From Linum tenue (Eukaryota > Streptophyta > Magnoliopsida > Malpighiales > Linaceae), in NCBI GenBank assembly GCA_946122785.1, contig CAMGYJ010000002.1, positions 26,014,492 through 26,078,491 on the forward strand: a stretch of 64,000 bases of DNA, in the 5' to 3' direction. Positions 1 to 9,449 of this stretch are shown in pieces (positions within the stretch are counted from its first letter, which is position 1; each line of letters opens with the position of its first letter). The position numbers were made by a program, and so were the translations under genes. Under the pieces are notes generated by a model. It worked only from the letters and a program-made list of their open reading frames with translations, was not told the DNA's origin and did not search any database.

Positions 1-636
1 AGGTGAAAACACCCCAACGTTCCTTCCCTTCACATTGGGCTTAACCTCCTCCAAGTCTACTTTATTCAAGAACAAAGCCCTTCCTAGGCCCAACTTCTCT
101 TTGCAGACATGGCCGGTGTTTTAATCCAATGAGCCCACATACTTCTTCCTTCTCGTTTGGTTCCTACAAAATAAATCTCACAAAATAACCCATTGGTGAC
201 TGAAGCCTCAAACTCGGCCCAATACCTCCTCGAGACCAACTGATCTCTTTCTTGTCTGGCTCTTGGCGTTGGCGTATTCCTCTCCCAGCCCGAACCGACC
301 AGCCCTTGGTCAGCCTCGCAGTGGGCCCCTCGCCACCCAGCCCGCTCATTCCTCCATGCCCACATCAAACCCCACCTGCAGCTCCTCTCGGCCCAAATTG
401 TGCCAAGCTGGCGTAGGGTTTGCGATAAGAACATCGTTGCCGTCGTCTTCTTGCGTCTCGAACCCCAGCAGCGACCACTCCATCTTCATTGCCTCCGCCG
501 ACAAACAAGTCCTCCACCGACTCCTCTTCTTTTCTGACGAAGCTCCTTCCCGCCGATGACCAGGCGGCCAGTCCGAATCCACTGTCGTCGAGCTCTTGAC
601 CTTGTTCTCTGGATCTTTCTTCTTCGTTGCTAGAGG
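1..636 (-). other. Unassigned sequence left of copia C1, possibly interior of X
   Basis: GC-rich sequence with several overlapping short minus-strand open frames (84-434, 365-814, 346-684). None shows a domain I recognise. Some of these frames run into the C1 LTR, so they are not real genes as drawn. The frame ending near 84 looks codon-like, which would fit decayed transduplicated host sequence inside X. I cannot name a function. Confidence 0.25.
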
Positions 637-986
637 TGATAGAATCGAAGAATTGAAGATTGCAGAGTTGCAGAAGAGAAGCAATGAAGAAGAGAAGTTG
701 AGCTGCTGAAGGGGAAGAAATCCAGATTGGGGAAGGATTTGCTGGAATCACTAAAGGAGTAAAGAAGAACGACGACGTATGAGAAGAAGTGGAGTGAATA
801 AGAGTGAACGACAACGTTTTGTTTATTTTCCCTTAATAGCCGTTAAGTTACTGTTTAGTTTTAATTTGGACGAATGTTGTAAGGACAGCTGGCTCGTTTT
901 GTTTAATTGAATTCCAGCTATAAAAGCTGAAGGGAGACTCAGAGATACCTGAGCTTCTTCTCCAAATCCCATTACACTTTTCGTTA
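637..986 (+). repeat. 5' LTR of C1
   Basis: Matches 5652-6001 over 350 bp with seven substitutions. It begins TGATAG (TGACAG in the 3' copy). It carries a TATAAAAG box at 919-926, so transcription should start in the last 40 or so bases of the LTR. The right boundary is fixed by the primer site that starts at 987. Confidence 0.92.
919..926 (+). promoter_or_regulatory. TATA box of the C1 LTR promoter
   Basis: TATAAAAG lies 60 bp before the LTR end and is conserved in the 3' LTR at 5934-5941. Position and sequence fit the core promoter of a copia LTR. Confidence 0.6.
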
Positions 987-998
987 TGGTATCAGAGC
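987..998 (+). other. Primer binding site of C1 (initiator-Met tRNA type)
   Basis: TGGTATCAGAGC directly follows the 5' LTR. This is the usual plant copia primer site, complementary to the 3' end of initiator methionine tRNA, and it sets the LTR boundary. Confidence 0.9.
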
Positions 999-1036
999 CT
1001 AACGAGCTCTAGGGTTTTTCCGCCGCCTACGACACA

Positions 1037-4000
1037 ATGTCTGCGTCACAGACTCCGCCGAACACGCCGCCGAACAATGGAGCGGGTGGTAGTACATCGA
1101 CGACGACTACAGGAGCAGCAGGGTTTCAGTTTGGGACTTTCAACCAGAACCAACTTCAGCAAGAGACAGTGGTATTTGGTAACCCTTACTATCTCAACCC
1201 AAATGAGAATATGTCTCAATCCCTTGTTGCTGAGATTTTCGATGGAACTAATTATGTGATGTGGAGTAGATCTATACAAGTAGTTCTTAAGACTAAGAAC
1301 AAACTGGGTTTTATTGATGGGTCAGTGCCCATTCCTCCTCGAGATGCAGATATGTTTAACTTGTGGGATGCTTGCAACACTGTAGTTCTTTGTTGGCTAC
1401 AGAACTCTATGATTAAAGAGATAAGAAGGTCTGTGTTAAACCACACAAATGCAAAGGCATTATGGGATGAGTTGAAGAGGCGTTATGGCCAACCTAATGC
1501 ACTTAGAATCTTGAACTTGGAAGATGAAATTCAGGCTTGTAAGCAGGGTACTAGATCTATAAGTCAGTATTACACAGCCATCAAAGGGCTCTGGGATGAA
1601 TATGTTGAGTTTAGTCCTATTGTTCCATGTGTTTGTGCACCTGGGAATCCCATACCCTGTGCTGCTGTGGCTGCTTTTATCCAGAAGCAGGAGACTGACT
1701 ACCTCGTGAGGTTCCTGAGAGGACTTAATCCTGAGTTCGAAGTGATCAAGACTCAGCTCCTGTTGCAGAAGCCATTGCCTACAGTATCAACAGCAGTGGA
1801 TGATTTACTGCAACATGAGCAGAAGTTGAAGGCAGATAACTCTGCAGGAGGCAAGAAAGGCCAAAGTCTGGCTTTGGCAGTTGGTGGAAGTACTGGTAAC
1901 AATACCAGGGATAACAGTTCAAGAGACAATAATGAAGGAACAGGAAGGAAGTTTTGTCGATTTTGCAAAATGAACAACCACACCATTGAAGACTGCTGGA
2001 AGCTGAAAAGGAAGCAGGAAATGCAGAGAGATGGCAGTGGTAATGGGGGGTCTTCTTCTAGTTCTGGTTCAAGCTCCAGCACTCCTAGGTTTGCTGGTTC
2101 TATCTCACAGAACAGTGGAAGTGACAGTGTGTCTGAAGGAAGTGTCATGAATGAGAACAAGTCATCTACCACACTTGGTTTTACCCCAGAAGAGATGAAC
2201 AGACTCAAGATTTTATTGCAATCTGGTGCTGGCACTCAACCTTCACCACCCACCTCACCATCCATTAACCACCAAGCATATTCAGCCACTCTTTACCCCA
2301 CCACCTTCCCTTCATTCTCAGGTAAACATGTCCTATCTTCTTCTCAGAACTGTAAAACACAAAACCTAGCCTTATGGATTATAGATACAGGAGCCTCAGA
2401 CCACATAGCCTGTCATCTATCACTTTTCTCCAGTTATACACCTGTCCAAGATACTTTTGTTTATCTCCCAAATAGCACAAAAGTTAATGTTACATGTATA
2501 GGGACAGTCACACTAGATTGTGGATTAAAACTACATGATGTTCTCCTAGTGCCACAATTCTCTTTTAACCTTATCTCTGTTAGCAAACTTACCCTTGATA
2601 ACCCATATTCCTTACATTTTCATTCTGATAAATGTGAAATCCAGGACCTCTTAAACCAGAAGAGGATTGGTTTAGCCCACACAACTAGAGGACTCTACCA
2701 TCTTGCCCTACCTTCAAGACAACCAAAGCCTTCCTCACCACTTCTTCAACACCAAGCAGCCACCATCTTCAACTTCATCCCACAAGACCTCAACCTGTGG
2801 CACTGGAGACTAGGACACCCTAGCCATGATAGACAGTCTTTACTTAGCCATGTAATTCCCTCTGTTGCTAGAACCAAGACCACTCACTGTGATGTGTGTC
2901 ATTTGTCCAAACAACGTAAATTACCATTCCCTGTTAGCACCAGCATTGCACCTGAGGCTTTTCATTTGATACACATGGATATTTGGGGACCATTGTCCAC
3001 AGTTTCTTATGATGGTTACTCGTACTTTTTAACTGTTGTGGATGATTTTACTAGATGTGTGTGGGTGTACTTAATGAAACACAAAAGTGAGGTAAGGGGG
3101 TTAATCCAAGGCTTTTGCAACTTGGTTAAGAACCAGTTTCACAAATCTGTTAAGGTTATTAGAACAGATCAAGGGAAAGAATTTGAGATGTGTGAATTCT
3201 TTAGTTCAGCAGGCATAGAACACCAAGTCTCCTGTGTTGAGACCCCTGAACAGAATGGAAGAGTGGAGAGGAAACATCAGCACATTCTTAATGTTGCTAG
3301 ATGTTTGAAGTTCCAGTCAGGGTTGCCTTTGGTTTATTGGAGTGACTTTATCTTGCATTCTGTTTACTTGATCAACAGAATGCCTACCCCCATTCTAAAC
3401 AACAGAACCCCCTATGAAGTGTTACACAAGAAGGCTCCATTTTTGGGCCATTTGAAGGTATTTGGATGTCTTTGTTATGCCAATACCTTGGCTCATGGTA
3501 GAACAAAATTTGCTCCTCGAGCAAAACAGTGTGTATTTATAGGGATCCGTTATGGCTTCAAAGGTTACAAAGTACTTGACATACACACTAAGCAAGTCTT
3601 TTTCTCCAGAAATGTTTCATTCTATGAGACTATACTTCCCTTCAAATCTTTTGACACAGCCTCCTCTCCTCCCAGTCTTTCTACTCCTACTACTTCTGAT
3701 ACAGTTCCAGCTCCATCTCTGCACATCCCCTTTTCTCTTAATCCTGCTCAACCTACTCCTCAGTCTCATTCATCCACGGATGAAGGGGGGAATCCTGAGC
3801 AGGAGTTCTCATCCGTTCCAAGGACAACACCAAGAAGTGACCACTACACCTATTTTGACTCAGATGAGCAGGAACTACATCCTCAAGCTGATCCAGACCT
3901 TGATAACCCCAGCGTAGAGGATAATAGAAGGCCCTCAAGACACATAAAACTGCCAACCAGGTATGGTGATTATGAACTGGACTCTTCTCTCAAGTTTGGA

Positions 4001-5644
4001 GCATTTGGTGGTGCAAATGCTAGCACCAGGTACCCTATCTGTCTGAATGTTGATTCTTTAAGCAAAGAAGACAGATGCTTTGCACTGAATGTCATCAATC
4101 TTGTGGAGCCTAAATCTTATTATGAGGCAGTGAAATCAGATGTGTGGAACAGGGCTATGAAAGATGAGATGCATGCCTTGGAAGAGAACCAGACATGGGA
4201 CATAGTTCCATTGCCACCAGGAGTGAAGGAAATAGGGAATAAGTGGGTTTATAAGATCAAACTACATCAGGATGGATCACTGGAAAGGAGTAAAGCTAGA
4301 CTTGTAGCTAAGGGTTACACACAGGTGTATGGAATTGATTTCCTAGACACATACTCACCTGTAGCTAAGATTAATACAGTGAAAACATTCTTAGCAGTTG
4401 CAAGTGTGAAGCACTGGGTCCTAGAGCAATTGGATGTATCCAATGCTTGTCTACATGGAGATTTAGAGGAAGTAGTTTACATGAAGTTACCTCTGGGATT
4501 GGAAGTACCTTCTGGAAGTAATCAAAAGATGACTTGTAGACTGAAAAAGTCACTCTATGGCCTCAAGCAGGCATCAAGGCAATGGTTTGCAAAATTGACA
4601 GGTTTCCTCTTGAAGTTTGGTTTTTCCCAATCTGCTTCTGACTATTCTCTTTTTACCAAGTGGACACATGGGAAGATTACTGTTTTATTGGTGTATGTTG
4701 ATGATATTATATTGGGAGGTGATTCAAGGAAGGACATTGAGCAAGTGAAAGCAGCATTAAGTAAGGAATTTAAGATAAAACTTCTTGGACCTTTGAAATA
4801 CTTTCTGGGATTGGAAGTGAACAGAAATGAGAATGGACTGGATATATGTCAAAGGAAGTACTGCATTGACTTGTTGAAGGACACAGGGTATCTGGAATCC
4901 AAAGGATGCAAAACTCCAATTGATACCAAAGTGAAGCTGTCATCTCAGGGCACTTTACTAGAAGATGCAGAAAGTTACAGAAGATTAGTGGGAAGGCTGC
5001 ATTATCTAACTATCACTAGACCTGACATAGCCTTTGCTGTTCAGCAGCTATGTCAGTACCAGAAATCTCCTTGCTCAGAGCATATGCAAGCTGCTTACAG
5101 GGTCCTCAGGTACTTGAAATCATCTCCTGATCAGGGTATTCATTTTAGCAATCAGGCTGAGTTGAAGTTGACAGTCTACAGCGACTCAGATTGGGCAAGT
5201 TGCCCAGACACTAGAAGATCCATCACTGGATATTGCACCATGCTTGGTTCCTCCCTGATAACCTGGAAAACAAAGAAACAAACGACTGTCTCAAGATCTT
5301 CATCTGAGGCAGAGTACAGAGCACTGGCTCACCTTGTCTGTGAAGTGGAATGGCTGAAGAGGTTGCTGACTGAGTTAACAGTGGAGGTTCCCTTGCCTAT
5401 AACAGTATACTGTGACAACAGATCTGCTATTCACATAGCAGAAAACCCTGTTTTCCATGAGAGAACAAAGCACATTGAAATTGACATTCATGTGACTAGG
5501 GAAAGGATCAAGACTGGTTTAATCACTTTGAGGTACATCAACACAGCAGAACAACTGGCTGATTTATTCACCAAGGGGTTGGATCGATTCAGGCTAAGAG
5601 ACTTACTTGTCAAGTTGGGGATCAAGTTGATACCACCAACTTGA
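1037..5644 (+). CDS. C1 gag-pol polyprotein (1535 aa, intact)
   Basis: One frame encodes all proteins needed for copia retrotransposition. Order seen: gag N-terminal domain (about 60-260, with the FDGTNY...W pattern of copia gag); CCHC zinc knuckle at residues 307-320 (CX2CX4HX4C); aspartic protease with D450-T-G-A; integrase zinc domain (H589, H594, C618, C621) and DDE-type core with D648, D711 and E744; reverse transcriptase with YVDD at 1220-1223; RNase H with D1383, E1424/E1426 and D1460. Length is typical of plant copia. The ATG at 1037 is 38 bp after the primer site and no earlier in-frame ATG is plausible. The stop codon touches the purine tract at the 3' LTR. No frameshift or stop is present. 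Expression would start from the LTR TATA box. The lineage resembles Ale/RE1-like copia, but that is inference. Confidence 0.95.
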   Translation: MSASQTPPNTPPNNGAGGSTSTTTTGAAGFQFGTFNQNQLQQETVVFGNPYYLNPNENMSQSLVAEIFDGTNYVMWSRSIQVVLKTKNKLGFIDGSVPIPPRDADMFNLWDACNTVVLCWLQNSMIKEIRRSVLNHTNAKALWDELKRRYGQPNALRILNLEDEIQACKQGTRSISQYYTAIKGLWDEYVEFSPIVPCVCAPGNPIPCAAVAAFIQKQETDYLVRFLRGLNPEFEVIKTQLLLQKPLPTVSTAVDDLLQHEQKLKADNSAGGKKGQSLALAVGGSTGNNTRDNSSRDNNEGTGRKFCRFCKMNNHTIEDCWKLKRKQEMQRDGSGNGGSSSSSGSSSSTPRFAGSISQNSGSDSVSEGSVMNENKSSTTLGFTPEEMNRLKILLQSGAGTQPSPPTSPSINHQAYSATLYPTTFPSFSGKHVLSSSQNCKTQNLALWIIDTGASDHIACHLSLFSSYTPVQDTFVYLPNSTKVNVTCIGTVTLDCGLKLHDVLLVPQFSFNLISVSKLTLDNPYSLHFHSDKCEIQDLLNQKRIGLAHTTRGLYHLALPSRQPKPSSPLLQHQAATIFNFIPQDLNLWHWRLGHPSHDRQSLLSHVIPSVARTKTTHCDVCHLSKQRKLPFPVSTSIAPEAFHLIHMDIWGPLSTVSYDGYSYFLTVVDDFTRCVWVYLMKHKSEVRGLIQGFCNLVKNQFHKSVKVIRTDQGKEFEMCEFFSSAGIEHQVSCVETPEQNGRVERKHQHILNVARCLKFQSGLPLVYWSDFILHSVYLINRMPTPILNNRTPYEVLHKKAPFLGHLKVFGCLCYANTLAHGRTKFAPRAKQCVFIGIRYGFKGYKVLDIHTKQVFFSRNVSFYETILPFKSFDTASSPPSLSTPTTSDTVPAPSLHIPFSLNPAQPTPQSHSSTDEGGNPEQEFSSVPRTTPRSDHYTYFDSDEQELHPQADPDLDNPSVEDNRRPSRHIKLPTRYGDYELDSSLKFGAFGGANASTRYPICLNVDSLSKEDRCFALNVINLVEPKSYYEAVKSDVWNRAMKDEMHALEENQTWDIVPLPPGVKEIGNKWVYKIKLHQDGSLERSKARLVAKGYTQVYGIDFLDTYSPVAKINTVKTFLAVASVKHWVLEQLDVSNACLHGDLEEVVYMKLPLGLEVPSGSNQKMTCRLKKSLYGLKQASRQWFAKLTGFLLKFGFSQSASDYSLFTKWTHGKITVLLVYVDDIILGGDSRKDIEQVKAALSKEFKIKLLGPLKYFLGLEVNRNENGLDICQRKYCIDLLKDTGYLESKGCKTPIDTKVKLSSQGTLLEDAESYRRLVGRLHYLTITRPDIAFAVQQLCQYQKSPCSEHMQAAYRVLRYLKSSPDQGIHFSNQAELKLTVYSDSDWASCPDTRRSITGYCTMLGSSLITWKTKKQTTVSRSSSEAEYRALAHLVCEVEWLKRLLTELTVEVPLPITVYCDNRSAIHIAENPVFHERTKHIEIDIHVTRERIKTGLITLRYINTAEQLADLFTKGLDRFRLRDLLVKLGIKLIPPT

Positions 5645-5651
5645 GGGGGGC
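5643..5651 (+). other. Polypurine tract of C1
   Basis: A GA/G-rich run ends one base before the 3' LTR and overlaps the gag-pol stop codon. It would prime plus-strand DNA synthesis. The overlap leaves no spacer between gene and LTR. Confidence 0.75.
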
Positions 5652-6001
5652 TGACAGAATCGAAGAATTGAAGATTGCAGAGTTGCAGAAGAGAAGCAGT
5701 GAAGAAGAGAAGTTGAGCTGCTGAAGAGGAAGAAATCCAGATTGGGGAAGGATTTGCTAGAATCACTAAAGGAGTAAAGAAGAACGACGACGTATGAGAA
5801 GAAGTGGAGTGAACAAGAGTGAACGACAACGTTTTGTTTATTTTCCCTTAATAGCCGTTAAGTTACTGTTTAGTTTTAATTTGGACGAATGTTGTAAGGA
5901 CAGCTGGCTCGTTTTGTTTAATTGAATTCCAGCTATAAAAGTTGAAGGGAGACTCAGAGATACCTGAGCTTCTTCTCCAAATCCCATTACACTTTTAGTT
6001 A
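5652..6001 (+). repeat. 3' LTR of C1
   Basis: 350-bp copy of 637-986 with seven substitutions. The next base (6002) no longer matches the sequence after the 5' LTR, which fixes the boundary. Confidence 0.92.
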
Positions 6002-6785
6002 GGGTCGGCGGTTGTCATGGTAGCCGATTTGCTTCCGTCTCCGGAAGCGAGTCTTCCACCCGAAGACTAGAAGTCAAGCCGGCCTTTGACATCGCCCGCA
6101 GTTTCTCCTCGTCGGATGATAGCACAACCGAAGTCGCCATCATGGGCGCGCTCTAATCCGCCGTGCGGATCCTCATCGACCTGTGGGTCCTTTTCTTTCT
6201 ACGACTCCACTCCCAGCGGCGACTCCTCCTTCTCGACCACCGAATCTAGCGAGACAACTTGGGCGCTCAACGCTGGCCCGTTTTCCCATCTTCATCTCCA
6301 CAGGCACCTGGGCGGTTGGCTGCACAAACGGCACCCAGTCCGTCGCTCCCTCTCTCGCCTCCGTCGGCGATCCATGCGGCCTCGCCGCCAAGGAAGCCGT
6401 CATGGATTGCGGCTCTCCTCTCGCGGTGGCCAATGACCTGGGCTCAATTGGAGCCATCAGGAGGTCGTCGATTGATGGTGATGGCCACGGTGGTGCAGTG
6501 ACAACTTTAATCTCCAGTGCTTTCGACCCAAATAGCGAAGATGCAGCGGTCATTCCCATCCCATGGTTGTTGTTCGTCCCGGACAGTTGCTCGACTACCC
6601 TTGAAGCGTCAACGACGGCGGTCGTTGCTGCTGGTGCGGTGGGGCAATCGAGTGTTGGGTTAAATGCTGGGGACAACTGTTGTTAGCTGGTGGTGACGAT
6701 TGCGGCCGGTGTCTGTGAGGCAGGCCGTCCTGCGGAGGTCATCGCAAGCTGCTTGCTGACCGCCAAGGCTCTTCGCGGCTAGATC
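6002..6785 (-). other. GC-rich sequence downstream of the captured small-HSP-like ORF
   Basis: On the minus strand this follows the stop codon of the alpha-crystallin ORF and runs into C1. A 167-codon open frame on each strand (6173-6676 minus, 6183-6686 plus) overlaps here, so neither can be trusted. The minus frame is rich in A, T, P and S and could be the decayed low-complexity tail of the captured gene. No domain is recognised. Confidence 0.3.
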
Positions 6786-7838
6786 TTATCCGACGGTTAC
6801 TGGTGGGATTATTTTAGGAACCCGAACGCGGAGGTTACCCATTCCGAAGCCAGCACTGTATTGTGCAGCATCGTAGATAGGGATGGCAATGGGTCGGGTT
6901 GGGTCGGGTTTTGCTAAACCCAAACCCATGGGTTTATCTTTGAAAAAAACCCGGGGTAAAACCCACTGGGTTTGAAAAACTCAAACCCAACCCAACCCGT
7001 TGGGTATCCGCGGGTTCATGGGTACCCACGGGTTTTGTCGTAAAAAATTTACAATTACAAGTTCTTATCAAAATTAAAGTCAAATATCAATCTCTCAATA
7101 CAAATTATCCATATATAAAACACCATTCTAGAAAATTCAAGCAAATCACAAATTAACTATACAAATTGTTCAACACCAATCTAGAAAACTTTTAAAATAT
7201 TGAAGCAAATCACAAATTTTCCATAAATAACATGTTTAATTGAAAGTTTCTTCCTTTCAATTAAGTTTCTTTACTCTCCACTCCATAACATCAACTTCAT
7301 TCTACACAATTAAAAAGAAAAAATTAGACATGTCTCCACAAACATAAATAAGATTAGTTGTTTAGAATATTAAATATACCGAAAAAATTAATTATATGGG
7401 TGAGCTGGTACCCACGGGCCGGGTTTACCTAAACCCAAACCCAACCCAACCCGTTGAATAGTGAACGGGTTTAAACCCAAACCCGGCCCAAAACCCGTCA
7501 ACACGGATTTTACCCGCATTGACCGGGTTGGGTCGGGTTGGTACCCGTGGGTTCGGGTTTTGTTGCCATCCCTAATCGTAGATTCCTCTGAGTTCGATGT
7601 GCCTTCTGAAATGAATCCACCTGTTGTTGTAACCCAATGGACGCTCTGCCGTAATGGTTAGCTCATCAGATGTCGTCCTCCGTACCCGTACATCTATGTG
7701 CTCTCTCTCAAACTCAGGCAAAAAGAAGGAGAAACAAACGTTCTGAAGGTACTCCGTCCTAGTGATGCTTGGTTCTAGATCTTCATACACGTGTTCGTCC
7801 CTGATTGAGAGTTGTGGTGAACTCATATTCGTGACCAT
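6786..7838 (-). pseudogene. Captured small-HSP / RTM2-like alpha-crystallin domain, split by hAT
   Basis: The ATG at 7838 lies one base after the primer site of X. The right part (7575-7838) reads YEDLEP, then a beta-sandwich pattern with LPEFEREHIDVRV, LTITAERPL and W-x-x-F-R-R. The frame stops being meaningful at the hAT insertion. Left of the hAT (6869 down to 6786) the same frame continues with the closing alpha-crystallin signature GNLRVRVPK and stops at 6786. The order (N-terminal YEDF/L, ERPL, W..F, G-x-L-x-V-x-x-PK) matches plant HSP20-like proteins of the RESTRICTED TEV MOVEMENT 2 type. About 115 codons in total without the hAT. Small HSPs bind unfolded proteins; whether this copy does is unknown. 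Before the hAT inserted, the ORF was open. It is probably a transduplicated host gene rather than a native locus, because it starts at a retroelement primer site. Confidence 0.65.
6878..7574. mobile_element. Non-autonomous hAT element 1 (697 bp)
   Basis: Ends are the 12-bp inverted repeats TAGGGATGGCAA and TTGCCATCCCTA. The flanks carry a perfect 8-bp target duplication, ATCGTAGA (6870-6877 and 7575-7582). These are hAT superfamily hallmarks. Both subterminal regions are packed with GGGTT/GGGTCGGGTT runs on opposite strands; the middle is AT-rich. No transposase is encoded. It shares its ends with the element at 53297-54053. Confidence 0.88.
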
Positions 7839-7839
7839 G

Positions 7840-7851
7840 GCTCTGATACCA
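7840..7851 (-). other. Primer binding site of element X
   Basis: On the minus strand TGGTATCAGAGC starts one base after the LTR end at 7853. It is identical to the C1 primer site and so Met-tRNA type, which suggests copia affinity for X. Confidence 0.75.
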
Positions 7852-7852
7852 C

Positions 7853-8192
7853 TGTTAGAAACCCGCTTATTTGGATTTCTAAGGATTGACGTATGGATTT
7901 AGGGATTTGGAGATAGAAATTAGGGATTAAGAGAAGAATAGGTGAAGAACGGTAGAAGCCTTTGAGGGAGAAAAATAGTCGAGATTGAGAGAATAGAATA
8001 GGGTTTGGGGATATTTCTTTGATTAATCCTTGCTTCATTATAAAGAATAACCGAATACATATTTATAGGAAATACTGAAATAAAGCTGATAATAAACTTA
8101 AACTTAACAGTTAACCCCTAAGTTATTGATATTTCTAATAATTATCTTATCATAAATAATAAGTGAATCCCACAAAATGTGGGTTTCTAACA
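7853..8192 (-). repeat. 5' LTR of element X (340 bp)
   Basis: Bounded by TGTTAGAAACCC at one end and its exact inverse GGGTTTCTAACA at the other, a 12-bp inverted terminal repeat that is longer than the 2-6 bp usual in LTRs. On the minus strand it holds a TATAAATA-like box (complement of about 8058-8067), then the primer site beyond 7853. No second copy is in the window. Confidence 0.7.
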
Positions 8193-8255
8193 ATGTCATA
8201 GTAAGTACTCTTAACCACAACATTGCAGGAGAAGTAGTAAGAGATGAATTTTACA

Positions 8256-8538
8256 ATGCTATATAGTATTGGTGCTATAGATTTTTGCTTTTATGGTACA
8301 ACTTGAAATTGTACCTTTAACGTTATGGTACAACTTTAGATTATACATATACTGTTTATACAAATTCTTTTATGGTACAACTTGAACTTGTAGCTTTATG
8401 TGATGGTATAACTTCAAGTTGTAAAGTTGTACCATAACATAATTGTACACATTCTTTTATGGTACAATCTAAACTTATACATTTCATGTTATGGTACAAC
8501 TTTAAGTTGCACATTAAAGCACCAATACTATATAGCAT
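8256..8538. mobile_element. MITE with 21-bp perfect terminal inverted repeats
   Basis: Positions 8256-8276 and 8518-8538 are exact inverse complements (ATGCTATATAGTATTGGTGCT). Between them are about six degenerate copies, in both orientations, of a TTATGGTACAACTT motif. No coding capacity. I could not settle a target duplication, so the superfamily is open. Confidence 0.7.
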
Positions 8539-8698
8539 AGTAGAAATGCTCATAAGAGATATACTGGTGATGACTATCTAAAAGTTACGAACAAGCCAAT
8601 GAGTAGTACATGCAATGAGCTAGCTAGTCGGTCTAACAAACTCGAGATGTTAGCATAAACCCAAAATTGAATTTGATATCATTCTTTGAGTGTTCCAT

Positions 8699-9185
8699 TG
8701 ACACGCTGAAACACAACACCAAACTACGACCAAGTGCAATCGCAGTCCGGAAATGCAGAATAGTGGCAAGTTCAATTTATCAATTCGTGGTCTAGATCTA
8801 CTGCCTACTCCGTGACTACCTGTTATCTAGCGAGACTAAGTTGAGTGAATGTGACTTTAAGCTAAAGCAGTAAGAAAGCAGGGAAATGGTTCGAAGTTCT
8901 TAAGCAAGGGAAGAGTCACTCGGGAATGAGTCCCCCTAGCTCCTTAGTTAGGTCAAAGTTGTAATTACCTTTGGTTGATTTACTGTTGATTATACTGCGG
9001 AAGATTCGACAGTAGCTTGGAATCTCTTAAGCTGACCAAGCCCTTTCAGACAGACTACCCGGCAGACGACTAGTCTTCACCGGGATAGAACGTTGAAGCA
9101 ATTAACACAGAACTCCACTACTGGAATTGGATTCCAGTACAAAGCAGTGAATCAACTAACTCTCGAATAATCGAATCACTACTAC
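8699..9185 (-). repeat. Distal part of the G2 3' LTR
   Basis: Matches the first part of the G2 5' LTR (36524-37015) closely, from TGACACGCT to the ACTAC target of G1. The rest of this LTR resumes at 26220, after the second ACTAC. Confidence 0.88.
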
Positions 9186-9449
9186 TGACTCACTCCTACT
9201 GCCACTCTAGAAAATGACCAAGTGTAACCACTTCCTAAAACGTAGTACACTACAGGAAAACTGGTTTCTAGTCACGGGATCTTATTCACAGGACTGTTTC
9301 CCGTACTAAGAAGTCCAATAATAATCACAAGAAAAATTACCGTAATTGGTGGTATGATTTTAATCACGGGAATCATTTTATCAGTATTTTAGTCTTCACT
9401 TCCCGTGAATAATACTTAGTCACGGTTAATTACCGTGAACAATGTAAAA

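Larger units (their letters stand above)
637..6001 (+). mobile_element. Ty1/copia retrotransposon C1, structurally complete
   Basis: Two 350-bp LTRs (637-986 and 5652-6001) flank a Met-tRNA-type primer site, a single uninterrupted gag-pol frame and a purine-rich tract that abuts the 3' LTR. The LTRs differ at 7 of 350 positions (about 2%), six of them transitions, so the insertion is recent on a genomic scale. The domain order protease, integrase, reverse transcriptase, RNase H is that of Ty1/copia. All the catalytic motifs I looked for are present, so the element could be autonomous. I could not find a clean 5-bp target duplication: AGAGG precedes the left LTR and GGGTC follows the right one. 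The LTR ends also read TG...TTA rather than TG...CA. Confidence 0.93.
1..8192 (-). mobile_element. LTR retrotransposon X (right end only in window) with captured gene
   Basis: An LTR at 7853-8192, read on the minus strand, is followed after one base by a Met-tRNA-type primer site (7851 down to 7840) and then by coding sequence running left. This is the layout of the 5' end of an LTR retrotransposon transcribed leftward. No gag, protease, integrase or reverse transcriptase of X is visible. The first ORF after the primer site is a small-HSP-like domain, so X looks like a non-autonomous, gene-carrying element. Its body is broken by hAT (6878-7574) and copia C1 (637-6001). The second LTR is not in the window. 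The five bases on either side of the LTR do not match each other, which argues against a solo LTR. The left limit is unknown and sequence left of 6002 is assigned to X by position only. Confidence 0.45.

Noticed and set aside
365..814. 149-codon minus-strand ORF at the left edge
   Set aside because: Nearly half of it lies in the C1 LTR, so it is a chance fusion created by the insertion.
6183..6686. 167-codon plus-strand ORF between C1 and the hAT
   Set aside because: It mirrors an equally long minus-strand frame, reflecting GC-rich composition; no recognisable domain or start context.
7853..8192. Solo LTR
   Set aside because: No matching 5-bp repeats flank it, and a primer site follows in the correct sense.
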